Below, one piece after another: positions 36,842-50,500 of a stretch of DNA of 64,000 bases. The notes beneath the pieces were generated by a model. It did not search any database, was not told the origin of the DNA, and saw only the letters and a list, made by a program, of their open reading frames with translations. The stretch's first letter is position 1. The number at the start of each line of letters is the position of its first letter. The position numbers and the translations under genes are program-made. Source of the DNA: Dermatophagoides farinae (taxonomy: Eukaryota; Arthropoda; Arachnida; Sarcoptiformes; Pyroglyphidae). Location of the stretch: NCBI RefSeq assembly GCF_024713945.1, contig NC_134681.1, positions 1,054,001 through 1,118,000 of the forward strand, written 5' to 3'.

Positions 36842-39800
36842 ATGAATGAGTCACAAAAGAATCCCGTTTCTGTAGCAGATATCCAATCGAAACATTTGCC
36901 AACCACAATCAGGTATGAATTTTTAATTTGATTGATATATAAAACTAATTTTGATTTATTTCCTATTGTTTAAGCCCATCAAAACGATTTCGACAATTGA
37001 AAAAAGATCATGTAATTTCGAATAAACAAAATAAACGAACCGATTATAGGCGTTTATTCGGATATTCAGATATTCACGCTGATGATAATGAAACTGATTG
37101 TTCATCATTATCTAATGATAGAATTATCAATAAAACATTGATCAAATGTATTGGAAAAAAACATACAAAATGGACATGTAAAAATTGTCATTTTCAACAG
37201 AATTTATCCACATATTCAGAATGTGCAAATTGTGGACGACAAAAATGTCATACTAATTCACATGAAGAATTCGAGAATAATAATCGTAATCGTAATACAG
37301 CAATAGGATCAAGAAATCATCAATTCGATTGTCTTGACAAACGATCACATGGTCATGCTAATGTACCAGTTATTAATCATAATAAAAAATGGCGTATACT
37401 TTTCCGTTTATTATCGGATGATTTAAATCTTCCTTCATCATCAACTGGTACAAATCCATTAAGTAATTTTGCAAGTATTCTTGTCGATATGGCTAAATCA
37501 ACTACTACAGCCAATAACAATGGTACCAACAATGGTAAACGTCATTCGGATACAAGTTCCAGTCATCGTCATATAGATCAAAATGATGGAAATAAACCTG
37601 AATATTATTATAGCCAAACTGATCTATATACCTACTTAAATACAACATTAGGTTGTGATGGCGGTGGTATAAGAATGATAAAAAATCGTCATACAGATAA
37701 ATATCGTCATTGGAAATGTGAAATTTGTCATCATCCATTCAATATAAACACTGCATTCTATTGTTATATTTGTGATCAACATCGTTTTGGTTTGAAAAAA
37801 CAATCAGCATCCAAACAATTATTACGACAAATGGTACAAAATTCAAAATTTTGGGCTAGAATGAATATTGAATCCACCGCAGCAAATGATACAAATGAAC
37901 AACAACAACAACAACAACAGTCTGATTTTTATTATGACGATAGTCTAGTATCGAAAAGCAGTACATTATGCTATAATATTAATCGTAGTCAAGATGAAGA
38001 TTTTCAAAACAATGATTCTGATGAATATAATCAGAATATTGAACGATTAGATAATGACGATGAAGACGATGATGAAGATGATGAAGATGATGATGATAAT
38101 TATGAAACTGATTCATCATCAACATTATCATCATTGACAATTTCATCGATAATATCCGAATCAATATCAGCTAATAATTTATATTTATGTATTGAAAATT
38201 TAAAACTAGAAGAATCCAACAATCGAAATGATAATAATAATATAGATAATCGACAAACATGGCAATGTATTAAATGTACATTGATCAATGGTGATGAACA
38301 ACAATCATGTGCTGTATGTGGTGGATCTCGATTGAATAGTGTAGAATCGGAATCGATAACAACGACGAACAATTTCATCAATTCAATTAATAATGATGAT
38401 AAACCGATTTTTGTAACAATAAATCCACAACAACAATGGACATGTATTAAATGTACATTACGTAATTCCATACATAATGATCCAATATGTGCCGCTTGTG
38501 GTTATCCACGACCACCACCATCCATACAAAATCCATCTTTACAATCATCACAATCACAAACACGTAGACGTGACCTGACTCGTCGTAATCGATCACATTG
38601 GGAATGTTCAGCATGTACATATCTTAATTCATCGGATAGATTTTCCTGTGAAATATGTCATCAAGGTCGATGTGTTTTAACATTGAAACCAGTAAATCTA
38701 TCGTCTACGAATGATAAATTATCATCAGAAATTGTAACCGAAAAATCGATACCGCAAGATGAAACACTTTGTCATGGAGAAAGTGAATTGATGGAAACAT
38801 TGCGTAGAATTGAAGAAAAGGAATCACGACGGCTATGGCATAATATCGTACAATTTTGTTCAAATAATCGTATGCAATTTGTTGATGATTCATTCCCACC
38901 ATCTGATCAATCACTTTATCATATACAATCAACTTTACAATCAACACCATCATCTGCAACAATCAATACATTACGATTGAATACCGGTCCTGTACAATGG
39001 TTAAGGCCACATCAAATTCAAAGCGATATAAGTAGCTCACAGGTACGTTGGGCTGTATTCCGTACACCATTACCATCGGATATTCTTCAAGGTGTACTCG
39101 GTAATTGTTGGTTCTTATCAGCATTGGCCGTACTAGCTGAACGTTCTGAATTAGTGGAACGTGTTATGATAACAAGAGAAATTTGTACACAAGGTGTCTA
39201 TCAAGTACGCCTTTGTAAAGATGGTCAATGGAAAACTGTATTAGTTGATGATTTATTACCTTGTAATCTGAAAGGTCAATTAGTTTATTCACAAGCAAAA
39301 CGAAATCAATTATGGATACCTTTGATTGAAAAAGCAATGGCCAAATTACATGGATGTTATGAAGCACTTGGTTCTGGAAGATCAATTGAAGGCCTGTCCA
39401 CATTAACTGGTGCTCCATGTGAAAGTATTTCATTACAAAGCCCGAAATCCGGTAATGGACAGCAACAATTACCACATAATGAACAGATAGATTATGATTT
39501 CATATGGGCACAATTACTTAGTTCAAGAGCAGCTGGTTTCCTAATGGGTGCATCATGTGGTGGTGGTAATATGCAGGTAAATGAATTAGAATATCATAAT
39601 GTTGGACTTCGACCACGACATGCCTATTCAGTATTGGATGTTCGAGATATCGATAGTTTACGTTTAGTTCGTTTACGTAATCCATGGGGACATTTTGCAT
39701 GGAATGGTGATTGGTCCGATCATTCATCATTATGGACAACGAAACTTCGTGAACAATTATTACCACATGGCGCAGCTGAAGGTGTATTCTGGATTGCTTA

Positions 39801-41022
39801 CAGTGATCTTCTTAAATATTTTGATAGTATTGATATATGCAAAATACGTAATGATTGGAATGAGATTCGTTTGCAAGGTGTGCTGCCACCAAATGCATTT
39901 GATATTGATAATATTCCTGTAGTTTTATTAACTGTTACTGAACCAACTGAAATTGAATTGAATCTATTTCAAGAAGGTCATCGACAATCACATCAACAAC
40001 AACAAGATTGGAAACGTGATACATCATCATCTGTACGTAATGCTCCATTAGATCTATGTGTAGTATTATTCAAACATAATGAACAACATCGATCCGATGA
40101 TATTGCATCAATGTTGATGGGTTCATTGGTTGCCCATAGTAAAAGACAAATTCGATGTTTTGTTGGTTGTCATGCTATATTAGAAAAAGGTGTCTATACG
40201 GTTATGTGTTTGGCATTCAATCATTGGAATACAAGTAAGTAATTATAATAATAATAAGTCAATATATATATGAATTTGAATTTAATTATAAATTTTCGTT
40301 TTTTTTTAAATTGCAACAAAAAAAATTTAGAGATTGTATCATTTAGTCATTATCCAAAATTTTTATTAGCCATACATAGTTCAAAACGTCTTTCGGTTGA
40401 AACAATTACTGGACCACCATTTGTATTGGCCGATACAATTATACGATTAACAATGGAACGTGGACAACGTCATGAGGTATTATTATACGATTCTTTTGTT
40501 TATTCATTGTTTTGCATGTTTATGGTCATCCTATAAATTGATTTGATTGAACCATGATAACCCCCCCAAAAAAAATATAAATATAGGGCCGTGAAGGTAT
40601 GACTGCATATTATCTAACAAAAGGTTGGGCAGGTTTAGTTGTTGTCGTCGAGAATCGTTTTGCTGATCGTTGTGTACAGGTTATTTGTGATTGTACAGAT
40701 AGTGTTAATGTTGTTTCTACGCGTTCCACATTACGTACGATTGATTCTATACCACCACAACATCGGTAAATAATGATGAACATGATGAAAAGAATGGTTA
40801 TTAATGATTAAAATGTCTATATATATTATGTATATTAAAAGGCAAGTGGTCATCGTTCTTACACAATTGGATGGAAGTGGTGGATTTTCTATTGCACATC
40901 GTCTTACACATCGTTTATCATATTCAAGTGGTCTACATGATTGGGGACCATTCGGTACAAATCATGTACCATCGATTGATCGTTTTATGTATGGATTGCA
41001 TGCACCACGTCCAATACCTTAA
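36842..41022 (+). CDS. sol: Calpain-15 / small optic lobes (SOL) family cysteine protease
   Basis: Exons 36842-36912, 36975-40234, 40331-40476, 40587-40765 and 40842-41022 keep phase throughout and give 1278 residues. The N-terminal half has five RanBP2-type zinc fingers (W.C..C...N......C..C): KWTCKNC at about 89-112, HWKCEIC, TWQCIKC, QWTCIKC and HWECSAC. Such fingers bind ubiquitin in this family. Between them are acidic, Asn-rich and Gln-rich stretches. The calpain core keeps all catalytic residues: Cys735 in [15 protein letters not shown], His906 in [10 protein letters not shown] and Asn926 in [15 protein letters not shown]. The C-terminal 250 residues form the SOL-homology domain ending [22 protein letters not shown]-type calpains lack the EF-hand domain. 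They are needed for optic-lobe and eye development in flies and mammals, notable here because these mites have no eyes. Family assignment is firm. Confidence 0.95.
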
Positions 41023-41617
41023 ATTTATAACAACAAATAATTTATTCTATTAGCTTGAATTGATCAATTGAAAATTTTATTTCAATTTTTAAATTTAAAC
41101 TTTCAACAACATCAACATTAACTGCCAACAACAATGATGGCTGCTGATTATCATTTCTACATATATATTATTATATTTAATGAAATTGAAGTTGATATTT
41201 TATTGAAATGCATGCATTAATTATTACATTTTCAATTCAATTCAATTTGTAAAATTATTTTTCAAAATTTTTAGAATTATACAAATTTTCAAAGACAACT
41301 GTGGCCAATGTTTATATTTTTTTGAAAACTATTTTCACTCAATGGGGACGACAACATGATGACATAAGCTAAATTGTTTTTATGCGCATTCGAAATTTTT
41401 TTTGTTTCTGTTTACCTTGTATGTAGAGAAAAAAAATGTAATCAATTAGCAATAAGAAGAGAGAGAATGTGTAATGATGAAACTCAATTGAAATTAAATT
41501 GATTGAAATTTTCTTCTTTTTTTTGTATATAAATAACTCAAATTTTCATTCACTGCCTATATTAATTTTTCTTTTTGGTTTTTGAAATTTTATTAAATTT
41601 TTTTTTCTATCGAAATC

Positions 41618-42474
41618 ATGGAATTTCCAGACCTTGGTAAACATTGTGCCCTCAAAGAATGTAATCGTCTTGGTGAGTCTATAAATTGTTTTTGTTTTCA
41701 ATTCTCACTCATATTGATTTGAATTTTTTTCTAGATTTTCTACCTATAAAATGTTCATCATGTGAAAAAATCTATTGTTCAGAACATTATATGTATCAGG
41801 CTCATCATTGTGAATCGAATCGAATTCAAGATCATCAGGTACCAATATGTCCAATGTGTAATTGTCCTGTGCCATTAAAATTTGGTGAATCATTGGATGA
41901 AAAAGTTGGCGAACATATTGATCGTAATTGTGATGGTAAATCAAATTCTAAGACGAAAGTATACAAAAATCGTTGCTCTGTTGATGGCTGCAAACAAAAA
42001 GAATTAATGGAACTTGAATGTGATAAATGTGGACTTAATCACTGTTTACGGCATCGTCATCCAGCCGACCATGATTGTCGTGGACGTAACAATAAAACAA
42101 AATCAATTCATCCATTGGTGGCTAAATATGATAAATCAAATAAACAAAATAATTCATCAATCACTGTTCCTATAAAATCACATACCATTCCACAATCATT
42201 GAATTCATTTACACAGAAAAGTCTGTCGACTATTGATCAATTTAAGACGAATGTTGTACGAACATTTCAAAGAAATACAGTCGGCTCCAATTCAATGATT
42301 CCAGCAAGTCATACAATCAATTCAAATATCAATCATTTACAAGGCGATCTTACAGAAGAAGAAGCATTGAACATTGCCATTGCTGAATCACTTTCAGTGA
42401 ATACTCAAAGTCAACAACAACAACAGTCTGTAAACAATCGTACAAATAATCAAGAAAATTGTCAAATTTTTTAA
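41618..42474 (+). CDS. AN1-type zinc finger protein, ZFAND2 (AIRAP) family
   Basis: Two exons, 41618-41672 and 41735-42474 (62-nt intron), encode 264 residues. Residues 1 to about 60 hold the first AN1 finger, starting MEFPDLGKHCALKECNRLDF with C..C, CSSCEKIYCSEH and H..HHC. A second AN1 finger follows at about 97-140 (CSVDGCKQKELMELECDKCG, then HCLRHRHPADHDC). A ubiquitin-interacting motif, LTEEEALNIAIAESLS, lies near the C-terminus. ZFAND2A/B bind the proteasome and p97/VCP and help clear misfolded proteins, ZFAND2A under arsenite stress. Only one clear UIM is visible, whereas ZFAND2B usually has two. No CAAX box for prenylation is seen; the protein ends NCQIF. It starts 596 bp after the calpain stop on the same strand. 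Confidence 0.92.
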
Positions 42475-42909
42475 TCCAATCATTATAAAGTTAAATCTTG
42501 GTAGGAAAATATGTTCATTGGCTTAAAATATTGTTGTGACGGCCGTGGCCATCATGTTATTTCAATTAATTAAGATTTTATTTATTTCCGCAACTATTAT
42601 TTAGAATTGAAATTCATTCTTTTGTGTTTATTTTTCATTAATGAATAATAATTATTTTTGAATTAAAAAAAAAATTCACAAATAAAAAATTCTAAAAAAT
42701 TATTCGATTCTTGTTTATAGGTTGAAAGTAGTTGTACTGTATGAATAGAGATTTCAGTAGCACGATTTTTTTTTTATTATTATTATGTGTCTGTGTTATT
42801 GGTCTCTCATGTGGTTTGAGTTCGATTTTCGATTTTTTTTTTCACTTTTGTTTTCAGATTTATTTTTCGATACTTTTGAATCACATTTTGTTTTTTTTCG
42901 CCATAAATA

Positions 42910-43980
42910 ATGCAACGAATCACTCAGATTCTACAATATAGTCCAAAAATAAGGATTCAATCAATGATTAGCATTGTATTGAATTCGAATCAATGCTTGA
43001 ACAATGAATCATCATCACAATCATTATTGAATTATAATAGTCGCCGTTTTGGTCGTCGATATCGACGTTGGTATCATTGGCCTAATGATTTTCTACCATT
43101 TCAATGGGAACGTGAAAAATTGGATCCACCATATCTACGTACGGGTGATGCAGTTCGTGATATTGGTTTTTGGGATCCACAGGACCTAATTCCCGGTGCA
43201 CAATATTCAAATGTATTGAAAGAGTAGGTTTTTATTTTCGTTATAACTAATAATAATGGAATTAAATTTAAAAAAAATCAATTTCTAATTGTTTATAGTG
43301 CACCAGAAATTGTTCGACGACAATTTTCTCTTGGATTTGCCGAACGTGTAAGTGTTGTTTTAATTCAAAATAAAAAAATGTTATAAACATATCCAATCTT
43401 AAATAATTAGGCAACAGTTGTCGCTCATCAACGTGATAAAATTCTTGATCTAGTTCGTCGTCATCCATTCGATAAAATGTCACCTGAAGTTAAAGGTAAT
43501 GAACCAATCTATTTTTTTCTGGTTTTAATTTTGAAATTGTATATTTTTCGCCTATAAATAGTTGCTGAATATACGGTGAACATTCGAAATAATTTACGTC
43601 ATTTCATAAAGATTGATAAATATGATGCAAAACGTAAAATACAACAAGAAACATTGAAAAATCGTCGTGCAAAATTGCTCAATGAAATTTACTATCAGGA
43701 TCGTGAACGCTATAATCGTTTGATTCGTTTATTGGGCATAACACATGTTGTACCAAAATTAGGTGAAATTACTCATAAACCAACACGTAAAGGTGAAATT
43801 CGTCGTTTAACACGTGAATATTGTGAACGTATTAAAGAACGAAAATTGGAAGAATATCATGCTGAATTGAAAGAAAAACAAACTACATTGGACGATGAAA
43901 AACGTCGTATTGATGAAATAATACAAAAAGATGGAAAATATTTAGGAATTGTTAATCAAGGACTAAACAACAACAAATAA
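42910..43980 (+). CDS. mRpS15: Mitochondrial small ribosomal subunit protein uS15m
   Basis: Four exons, 42910-43223, 43299-43347, 43411-43495 and 43562-43980, give 288 residues. The N-terminus MQRITQILQYSPKIRIQSM is basic and free of acidic residues, as expected for a mitochondrial import signal. The uS15 region is in exons 3-4, with VNIRNNLRHFIKIDKYDAKR, then LLNEIYYQDRERYNRLIRLLGI and a long basic C-terminal helix rich in Arg, Lys and Glu. It binds 12S rRNA in the mitoribosome. The W.WP.DF.PFQWEREKLD block upstream is typical of metazoan mS15 (Drosophila bonsai). The exon phases agree. A GTAG donor at 43224 precedes an in-frame stop that would otherwise end the protein at 105 residues. Confidence 0.88.
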
Positions 43981-44674
43981 TTTCAAAGAAAAAAAATATC
44001 CATTTTTGTAATAATATTCATCAACAGATGGAACATGATTTCAATTGTTTTTCAATTTTTTTTTTGAATCAACAATTACAACAAACAAAATTATAGGCTA
44101 AATCATGATTTTTTTTTGTAATAAACAAAACAATTTCATTTGACAATGTAAACGGTGTATATCTAATCCGTCATTTTTTTATCTTTATGTGTGTATGTCT
44201 TTAATCTCTAAACCATTGTCTTTACATTCTTCTTTTTCGATCATAACATTTCAAATGGATCATCATCATCAATATTGTTGTTGTTGTTGGTGCCCATTTT
44301 TAATACCTATACCTATATATACATATAAAATGATGATAATAATAAATATCTAGGTGTAATAAAACAAAAAAAAACTTTGCTAATTTTTGTTAATTTTACT
44401 GATTTGAAATAAATTTAGTAAAACCAGTCGGTTTTATGCATATTTGTTTGTAGACAAAGTTTTTTTTTTCATTGTCATCGAATCAATGTTGGTTAAACAA
44501 AAAAAAAAACAAAGTCATTGTTGTTTTACTTTTTCATCAAAAATTTTCTATATGACGATGACAATCTGATTCAATTGATCTGATTCAATGACGACTCATC
44601 ATCATCATCAACAACAACAACAACAACAACAGAAAAAAATCATCTAAAAATAAAGTTCAAATCATATAATAATC

Positions 44675-46664
44675 ATGATGAAGCAGCAATCAATAATCGA
44701 TGGCAGTATGATGACGATGATAAACAATAAAAATCATCGACGTTTTAGTTTTCATGATGAGATTCAAATTCAACGTGATTCGTTTCGTCTTTGTTTAAGG
44801 CAGCCGATAATTTTTCAATCATCAAACATTATGATGGATAATAATAAACGACGAGAAATACGCGCTGTTGTTGATGGTTCCAAGACCTTTAATAATAATA
44901 ATAATAATAATAATAACAACAATAACAACGATGGATTGGAAGTCAATCAATCACCCAAATTATCGGTATCTACCTATAATAATCGCCGTAAAAGTCATAA
45001 TCCAACCACTACATTTTATCTTCATCGTGGCCAAAATACGTCATCCTGTGGATCAAAAAGTGCTACAGAAATTCCGGATTCACCATCACAAACGAATGGT
45101 ATGGCTAAAAATGTTCGAAAACAAAGTGTACCTATTACAGCCATATCTACACCTAAAATTATTCCGAAAACAACCGCTAAATCCACATCGAATTTGATTC
45201 GTAGAAATTCTGCTCAACCAAAAATACAATTGAATGGCAGAAATTCTCAACAAGCTAAAATACAATCGTCATCCGTATCATCATCATCATTATCTTCAAG
45301 TAGAATTACTTCAAGAAGATCATTATCACCAGGAAAAAAATCAAATCAAACACCAAATCGTTCATCGAAATTAACAGATTCAAAACAAACAAAATCTGCA
45401 GAACCTATCAATAGATGGCGAAATCGGCAACCACAATCATCGCTTCTGAGTAGCAGAAATTCGAATCATCAAACGTCAACAACAGCTGCTAATGCTGCTG
45501 CCGCTTCCACAACAACGCCATCGACAACCAAAACAAAAAAGATTGGCCATCATCTTAGTGAATCTTCTGCTAAAGTTGTAATAGGTCAAGTAACCCAAAG
45601 AAGACAACGAATACCACAAACAACCATAATAAAAAACCAGTCAAAACAGCCAACAAAAGAAGAAAAAGACGAACAAAATCCAGTTGATGACGATTGCCGA
45701 AAAGATATTGATGTTGTTACTCCTAGAACAATTTCACCATCATCGTCATCTAAACTAATGTTGAACAATGAGAAAATATTATCCAATAATACAACCACTG
45801 TCGATGATGATGCTGATATCAATAAATCAATGAACAATAGCGAAATATTCATTGATAATGAATCCAATTGTATCGTGATCAATAAAAATGATAATAATAA
45901 TGATGATGATCGACACGTCTTTACTGAACAATTTTTGTATGATATCAAATTCAAACATTTAAAACATCAATCATTGTCAGCAACAAAAATATCTGGCATT
46001 AGTAATAATAATAACATTGTTGAAGACGACACGACAAGTGTTTCGATTTATGACAAATGTCGTAGCAAATGTCCTATTATTCAACATTATCATTGTGAAA
46101 ATTTTGATTTTTATCATCATCATCATTGTTGTTGGTGTTTGACTATATCGAATCTGCGACATGTTCAACATTTACCTGTAAATGAACGTCAATTTTTTAG
46201 AGATTTAAACAAATATGTTTGTTACTGTGAAAGTGTTGCTGATTTTTTCATTCCTTTTTCTGGGTCCAATATAAACAACAAAAAACGTTCTATTCATACG
46301 ATACGAATTGATGAACAAACAAAACGACGAAAATTAATACGATCATATTCCGAAGGATCTATTCATCAACGAATTTATTATCAAGAAAATTGTCATTTTT
46401 GTTTGAAAAACTATATAGAACCAATCATTGCAAAGGTATGTTTTTTTAAATGATGATAATTCTAGAAAAATTTTCTAAAAAATTGAAACTTGAAACAAAA
46501 AATCAAATATTGGATACGTTGTATGTTTTTTTTTCATTTTCTTTTTTTTTTTTTTGACCATATGAGTACAAGTGACAAAAAACATTCAATATTCAGTTAT
46601 GCAGTATGCTATAATGTAGGCGTGTATAGAAAGTTTACAAAAGTCATCAAAACCATTTGCTTAG
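44675..46664 (+). CDS. Unrecognised Ser/Asn-rich basic protein with Cys/His-rich C-terminus
   Basis: The main exon 44675-46435 encodes 587 residues and ends at G|GTATG. A proposed last exon, 46620-46664 after ATAATGTAG, keeps phase and adds ACIESLQKSSKPFA before a stop, for 601 residues. Residues 1-400 look disordered: Arg/Ser-rich blocks (SRRSLSPGKKS), an Asn run from AAT repeats, poly-Ala/Thr. The last 170 residues are different: CRSKCPIIQHYHC, HHHHCCWCL, NERQFFRDLNKYVCYCESV and CHFCLKNY, a Cys/His pattern that could bind metal. I do not recognise the family. The ordered C-terminal part suggests a real protein and not a chance frame. It sits between uS15m and the formin, both on the same strand. 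It could instead be an N-terminal part of the formin transcript, but the formin has its own MGN start. Confidence 0.65.
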
Positions 46665-47590
46665 TTACAGTCAATCCTTGCATTCCACGTGGGTTGTGGG
46701 TGAGCAAATAATTGTGGTGGCTATATGGTGGCTAGAAATAATAATTTTGAAACTATTATCGATGACCATGATGATTATAATGTTTGTTTATTGATTAAAT
46801 GCAAAATTCCACCCCCCATAACAAAAATCGCCGTATATATTGTTCAAGATATTCAGCTGGATCCAAATTGGGATAATGATGTTGATCAAAAGTAAAGTTT
46901 AAATGAAAATGAATAAGTGATTGAAATTGAATAATGATGATGACAATAATGATCAAACAATGAACACAGATGGTTGAGAGAAAAATAGAAAAATCGATTG
47001 ATCCAAAAAAAAGTAGTGTGTGTACATATATGTGTTTCGAAATCAATTTATCAATACACGAAAAGGTTAAGTAATTTTTTAATTGCTCTATCATTATAAT
47101 GCCATTTTTTTGTCGTAAATATAATTCAATGAATCACATTTGAAAAGCTTGTTTTTGTTATCATTGTCGTTGCTTAGACGAGTAAGCAGCGAAAAAAAAG
47201 AATCATTCATGCATCACAATTTTGAGAGATTGTTTGTGCATTCAATTTATTTAGTTTCTATTCGTTTTGTTTTGCTTCGTTTCACTTGTTCATCAGACAT
47301 TTTGTCAATGTTTATTTGTTTGTTATGGTTTTATTTGATCCATATTTTTTTGTCCAGAATAAAAATTTCCTTCATAGAATTTGTTTTCGACAGTTTTTCC
47401 ATTATAAAATGAGGACTACAATCATGAATTTGTAAAAGTTTTATGGTGGTTATAGTTTTTTTTTCTTTATTTGTGTGTGAGCAACATTGCTAAATAAAAA
47501 TGTCTTTTTATTGTTGTTTAAAATTTTTTTCTCTTCATCCATTCGATCAGTAGATCAATCTTATTTCAAAAATATAATCGATCAATAATA
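46665..47590. other. Spacer upstream of the formin gene
   Basis: No convincing exon. Short open stretches at 46795-47094 and 47140-47412 are hydrophobic and AT-driven. The formin promoter and 5' UTR should lie here. Confidence 0.5.
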
Positions 47591-50500
47591 ATGGGTAATA
47601 AGACATCATCATCATCATTGGATGATTCACACCGCAATAGTGGTGATGGTGTATCAGCGAAAAAATTGGCTAAAATTGTCAAAATTTCAAATGAAAATCC
47701 TACAAATCAACGACGATCATCATTATCGTCGTCATTACGAATTCCACAAATGAAGGTAATGAAAAAATCTATTCAAACCAAACGACAAGATCAAAAAAGT
47801 GAAAATTTTCGAAATTTATCATTGGATTTGGAATCCGAATCAAATCGATTGGATTATTCTACAACCGGCACTATTAGTAGTCGTGCAACAAGTCGTTCTG
47901 GATCGATTTATCATGATGCTCGATCACGACTTACATCACCTGAATTCGAAAATATCAATTTCATTAGTAACGCACAAACGGTAACCAAAATGGTTGCTGC
48001 AACCAGTTTACTGGATGAAATTCAATTAGAACTTGGTAGTCAGAAGAATTTGTTGGCGGTAAGATGTTCTATAGGCGTATGGCACACATTTACCACAAGA
48101 ATTTGTTCATTTATTTTGAAAGTTTTTTTTCTGATTTATTCCGCAAATTTTTCCGTTTGATTTTGGCCTTGTTTTGAAATGTTTTCGTTAATAAATCCTA
48201 TATACTATGCATTTTATTTCGTATTTTTCGTTTTTTGTTTTATTTTTTTTCGAAAGAAAACATTGCATTTATTTTGAAAATGATATTAATCGCTTTTTTC
48301 GTTATTATAGGCTTCTAATAATGACCAAAACGATGATGATGACCGAAAAGAAAACGTAAATTCAAATTGCCAGAAAATCGTAGATGATAATTTTTCACCT
48401 GGAAATGATAAAAAAACTGAAGAAAATATGCAACGAAGATCAACAACAACAACCACAACAGCTACACGACCATCTTTGGCGGTTGAATCAAGTAACGGTG
48501 GTAGCTTGATTTTTTCGAATTCTCTAACAACTACAGGAACAACGGTCACATCAAATTCTTCTGTAGCAGCAGTCAATTCGAATTCTCATTCACCGTTGAT
48601 TGCACAACCATATAAAAAAGTTGTCGTACCTGAAGTAACAACACCGGTCATATCATGGGAAGATCTTGGTACGATTGGCGGCAATTGGACTCAAATATTG
48701 CCACAAAGACCTATAAACAACCAGAACCTTCAGAATCAGGCATCATCTACACATGATCTTGCTGATCGTTCTATATCTTGTCCGGATGGAAATGTTTTAC
48801 GAAAGGTCGCATCCATTACCGCCGGATCATTAGGCATAAGAGCTATTAATTTTTCGAATGAAGCAAATTTCATAAATAACAATGAAAACAACAAGACTGA
48901 ACGAATAGAATTTAGATCCTTATTAGCTGGTACGAAATTCGATCTGAAACAAGTTGAAAAATTCGAAGGTATTTATAATCTATTTATTTGGAAAATATTC
49001 ATCCCTTAATCTTTTGTTTTTTCATGATTAATCAAGGTTCGATATTATATAATTGGTATTCTAGTTCGTTGTGGCCTTATTTCCAAATACTAGTCGATGA
49101 AATAAATGATAATGATGATCATCATCTTGATCAATTTCGTGATCTACAACGCAATATTTCATTAGAAATCTGTACATTTCTTCTTGTCAACGATGTGATT
49201 GAATATTGTTCATCATCCAATACGGAAGATGAACATCAATGTCAATCACAAGATATTGATAATGATACGATTAATAATAATAAGAAAAATGAATCTATTT
49301 TCAAAGTAAGAGTTTCGAAAATTTTTCAAAACAACCTTTAATTTACTCACTTTTTTGTTTTTTCGTGTAGCTTGATCGTTTTTATAAATGGCGTAAAAAA
49401 TTACCTACATGGAATGGCAATAATGTTCGATCTTCGATCGAACTACAAAATTCGATGCCTATAACGAAAAAAACTACTGTTGAAAATTCCGTTCAATGTA
49501 CGATTTTGCAGCCTTCAACTAAAGATGTGATGACCATGACTGAAGATGAAAAATCTGAAGAAATCCAAGAAGTTGTACAACCAACTGCGACCGCACCACC
49601 ACCACCGCCGCCACCACCGCCTGGGTTATTGGGACCTGTTTCTGTTAAATCTATTTCATCAGTTCCACCACCACCACCGCCGCCTCCTCCTCCTCCTGGA
49701 CTAATAGGAGGACCACCGCCACCACCACCACCTCCTCCTCCTCCAGGGCTAATGGGTGGACCACCGCCACCACCACCACCACCTCCTCCAGGTTCAGGAA
49801 ATCAACAACATCAAGGACCACAAGCATTTCCAGCACCACCAAATGGTGGTTGGAATGCCCTATATCAAACATGCAGAAAACCAGTCGTTCATCCAACATT
49901 ACCTATGAAGCCGCTATTCTGGCAACGAATACAAATGCCTGCAAAACAGCAACCACAATCGCAAATTTCTGAAAATGATTCAGAAACAGTCTCAGAAGAA
50001 CAAACTACATCATCACCAACGACTACGCCCGCAACTTTAAAATGTTTTTGGGAAAAAATTGAAGAAAAAGACGATTTAATTTGTCAAGAATTTTTGGATA
50101 CATTTTCAAGAAAAAGTACTTTTAGTACGTTGAAAAAAAATGCTCATAAAAATAGCAAAGATGATTCGAATCTCAAGACTGATAATGCAGCAACACGTGA
50201 AGATTCGAAAATATCATCAACACCGAAAAAAACAATGGAAACTGTACAGCTTCTGGAACAGAAACGTGCACATAATGTGGGCATTTTAATGACATCATTG
50301 AAGCTAAACATTTCGACTATTGAATCGGCATTGCTTAACTTTGATATATCTGCCATTGGTTCAGATAAATTGCAACAGATTCATGAAGTAGCCGCTACAC
50401 AAGAGGAAATACGTCTGATCGAACGCTATTTAACTCAGAATCCAAACGCAACTTTACGTAAAGCCGAAAAGTTTCTATATGACCTATCGTGTATTCCACA

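Noticed and set aside
46490-46711. 73-codon frame after the unknown protein
   Set aside because: Hydrophobic Phe-rich start from a T run. The better explanation for this interval is the short last exon 46620-46664 in a different frame.
49600-49800. GC-rich CCACCACC tract as a possible foreign insert
   Set aside because: It encodes the proline runs of the formin FH1 region, in frame with the flanking exons.
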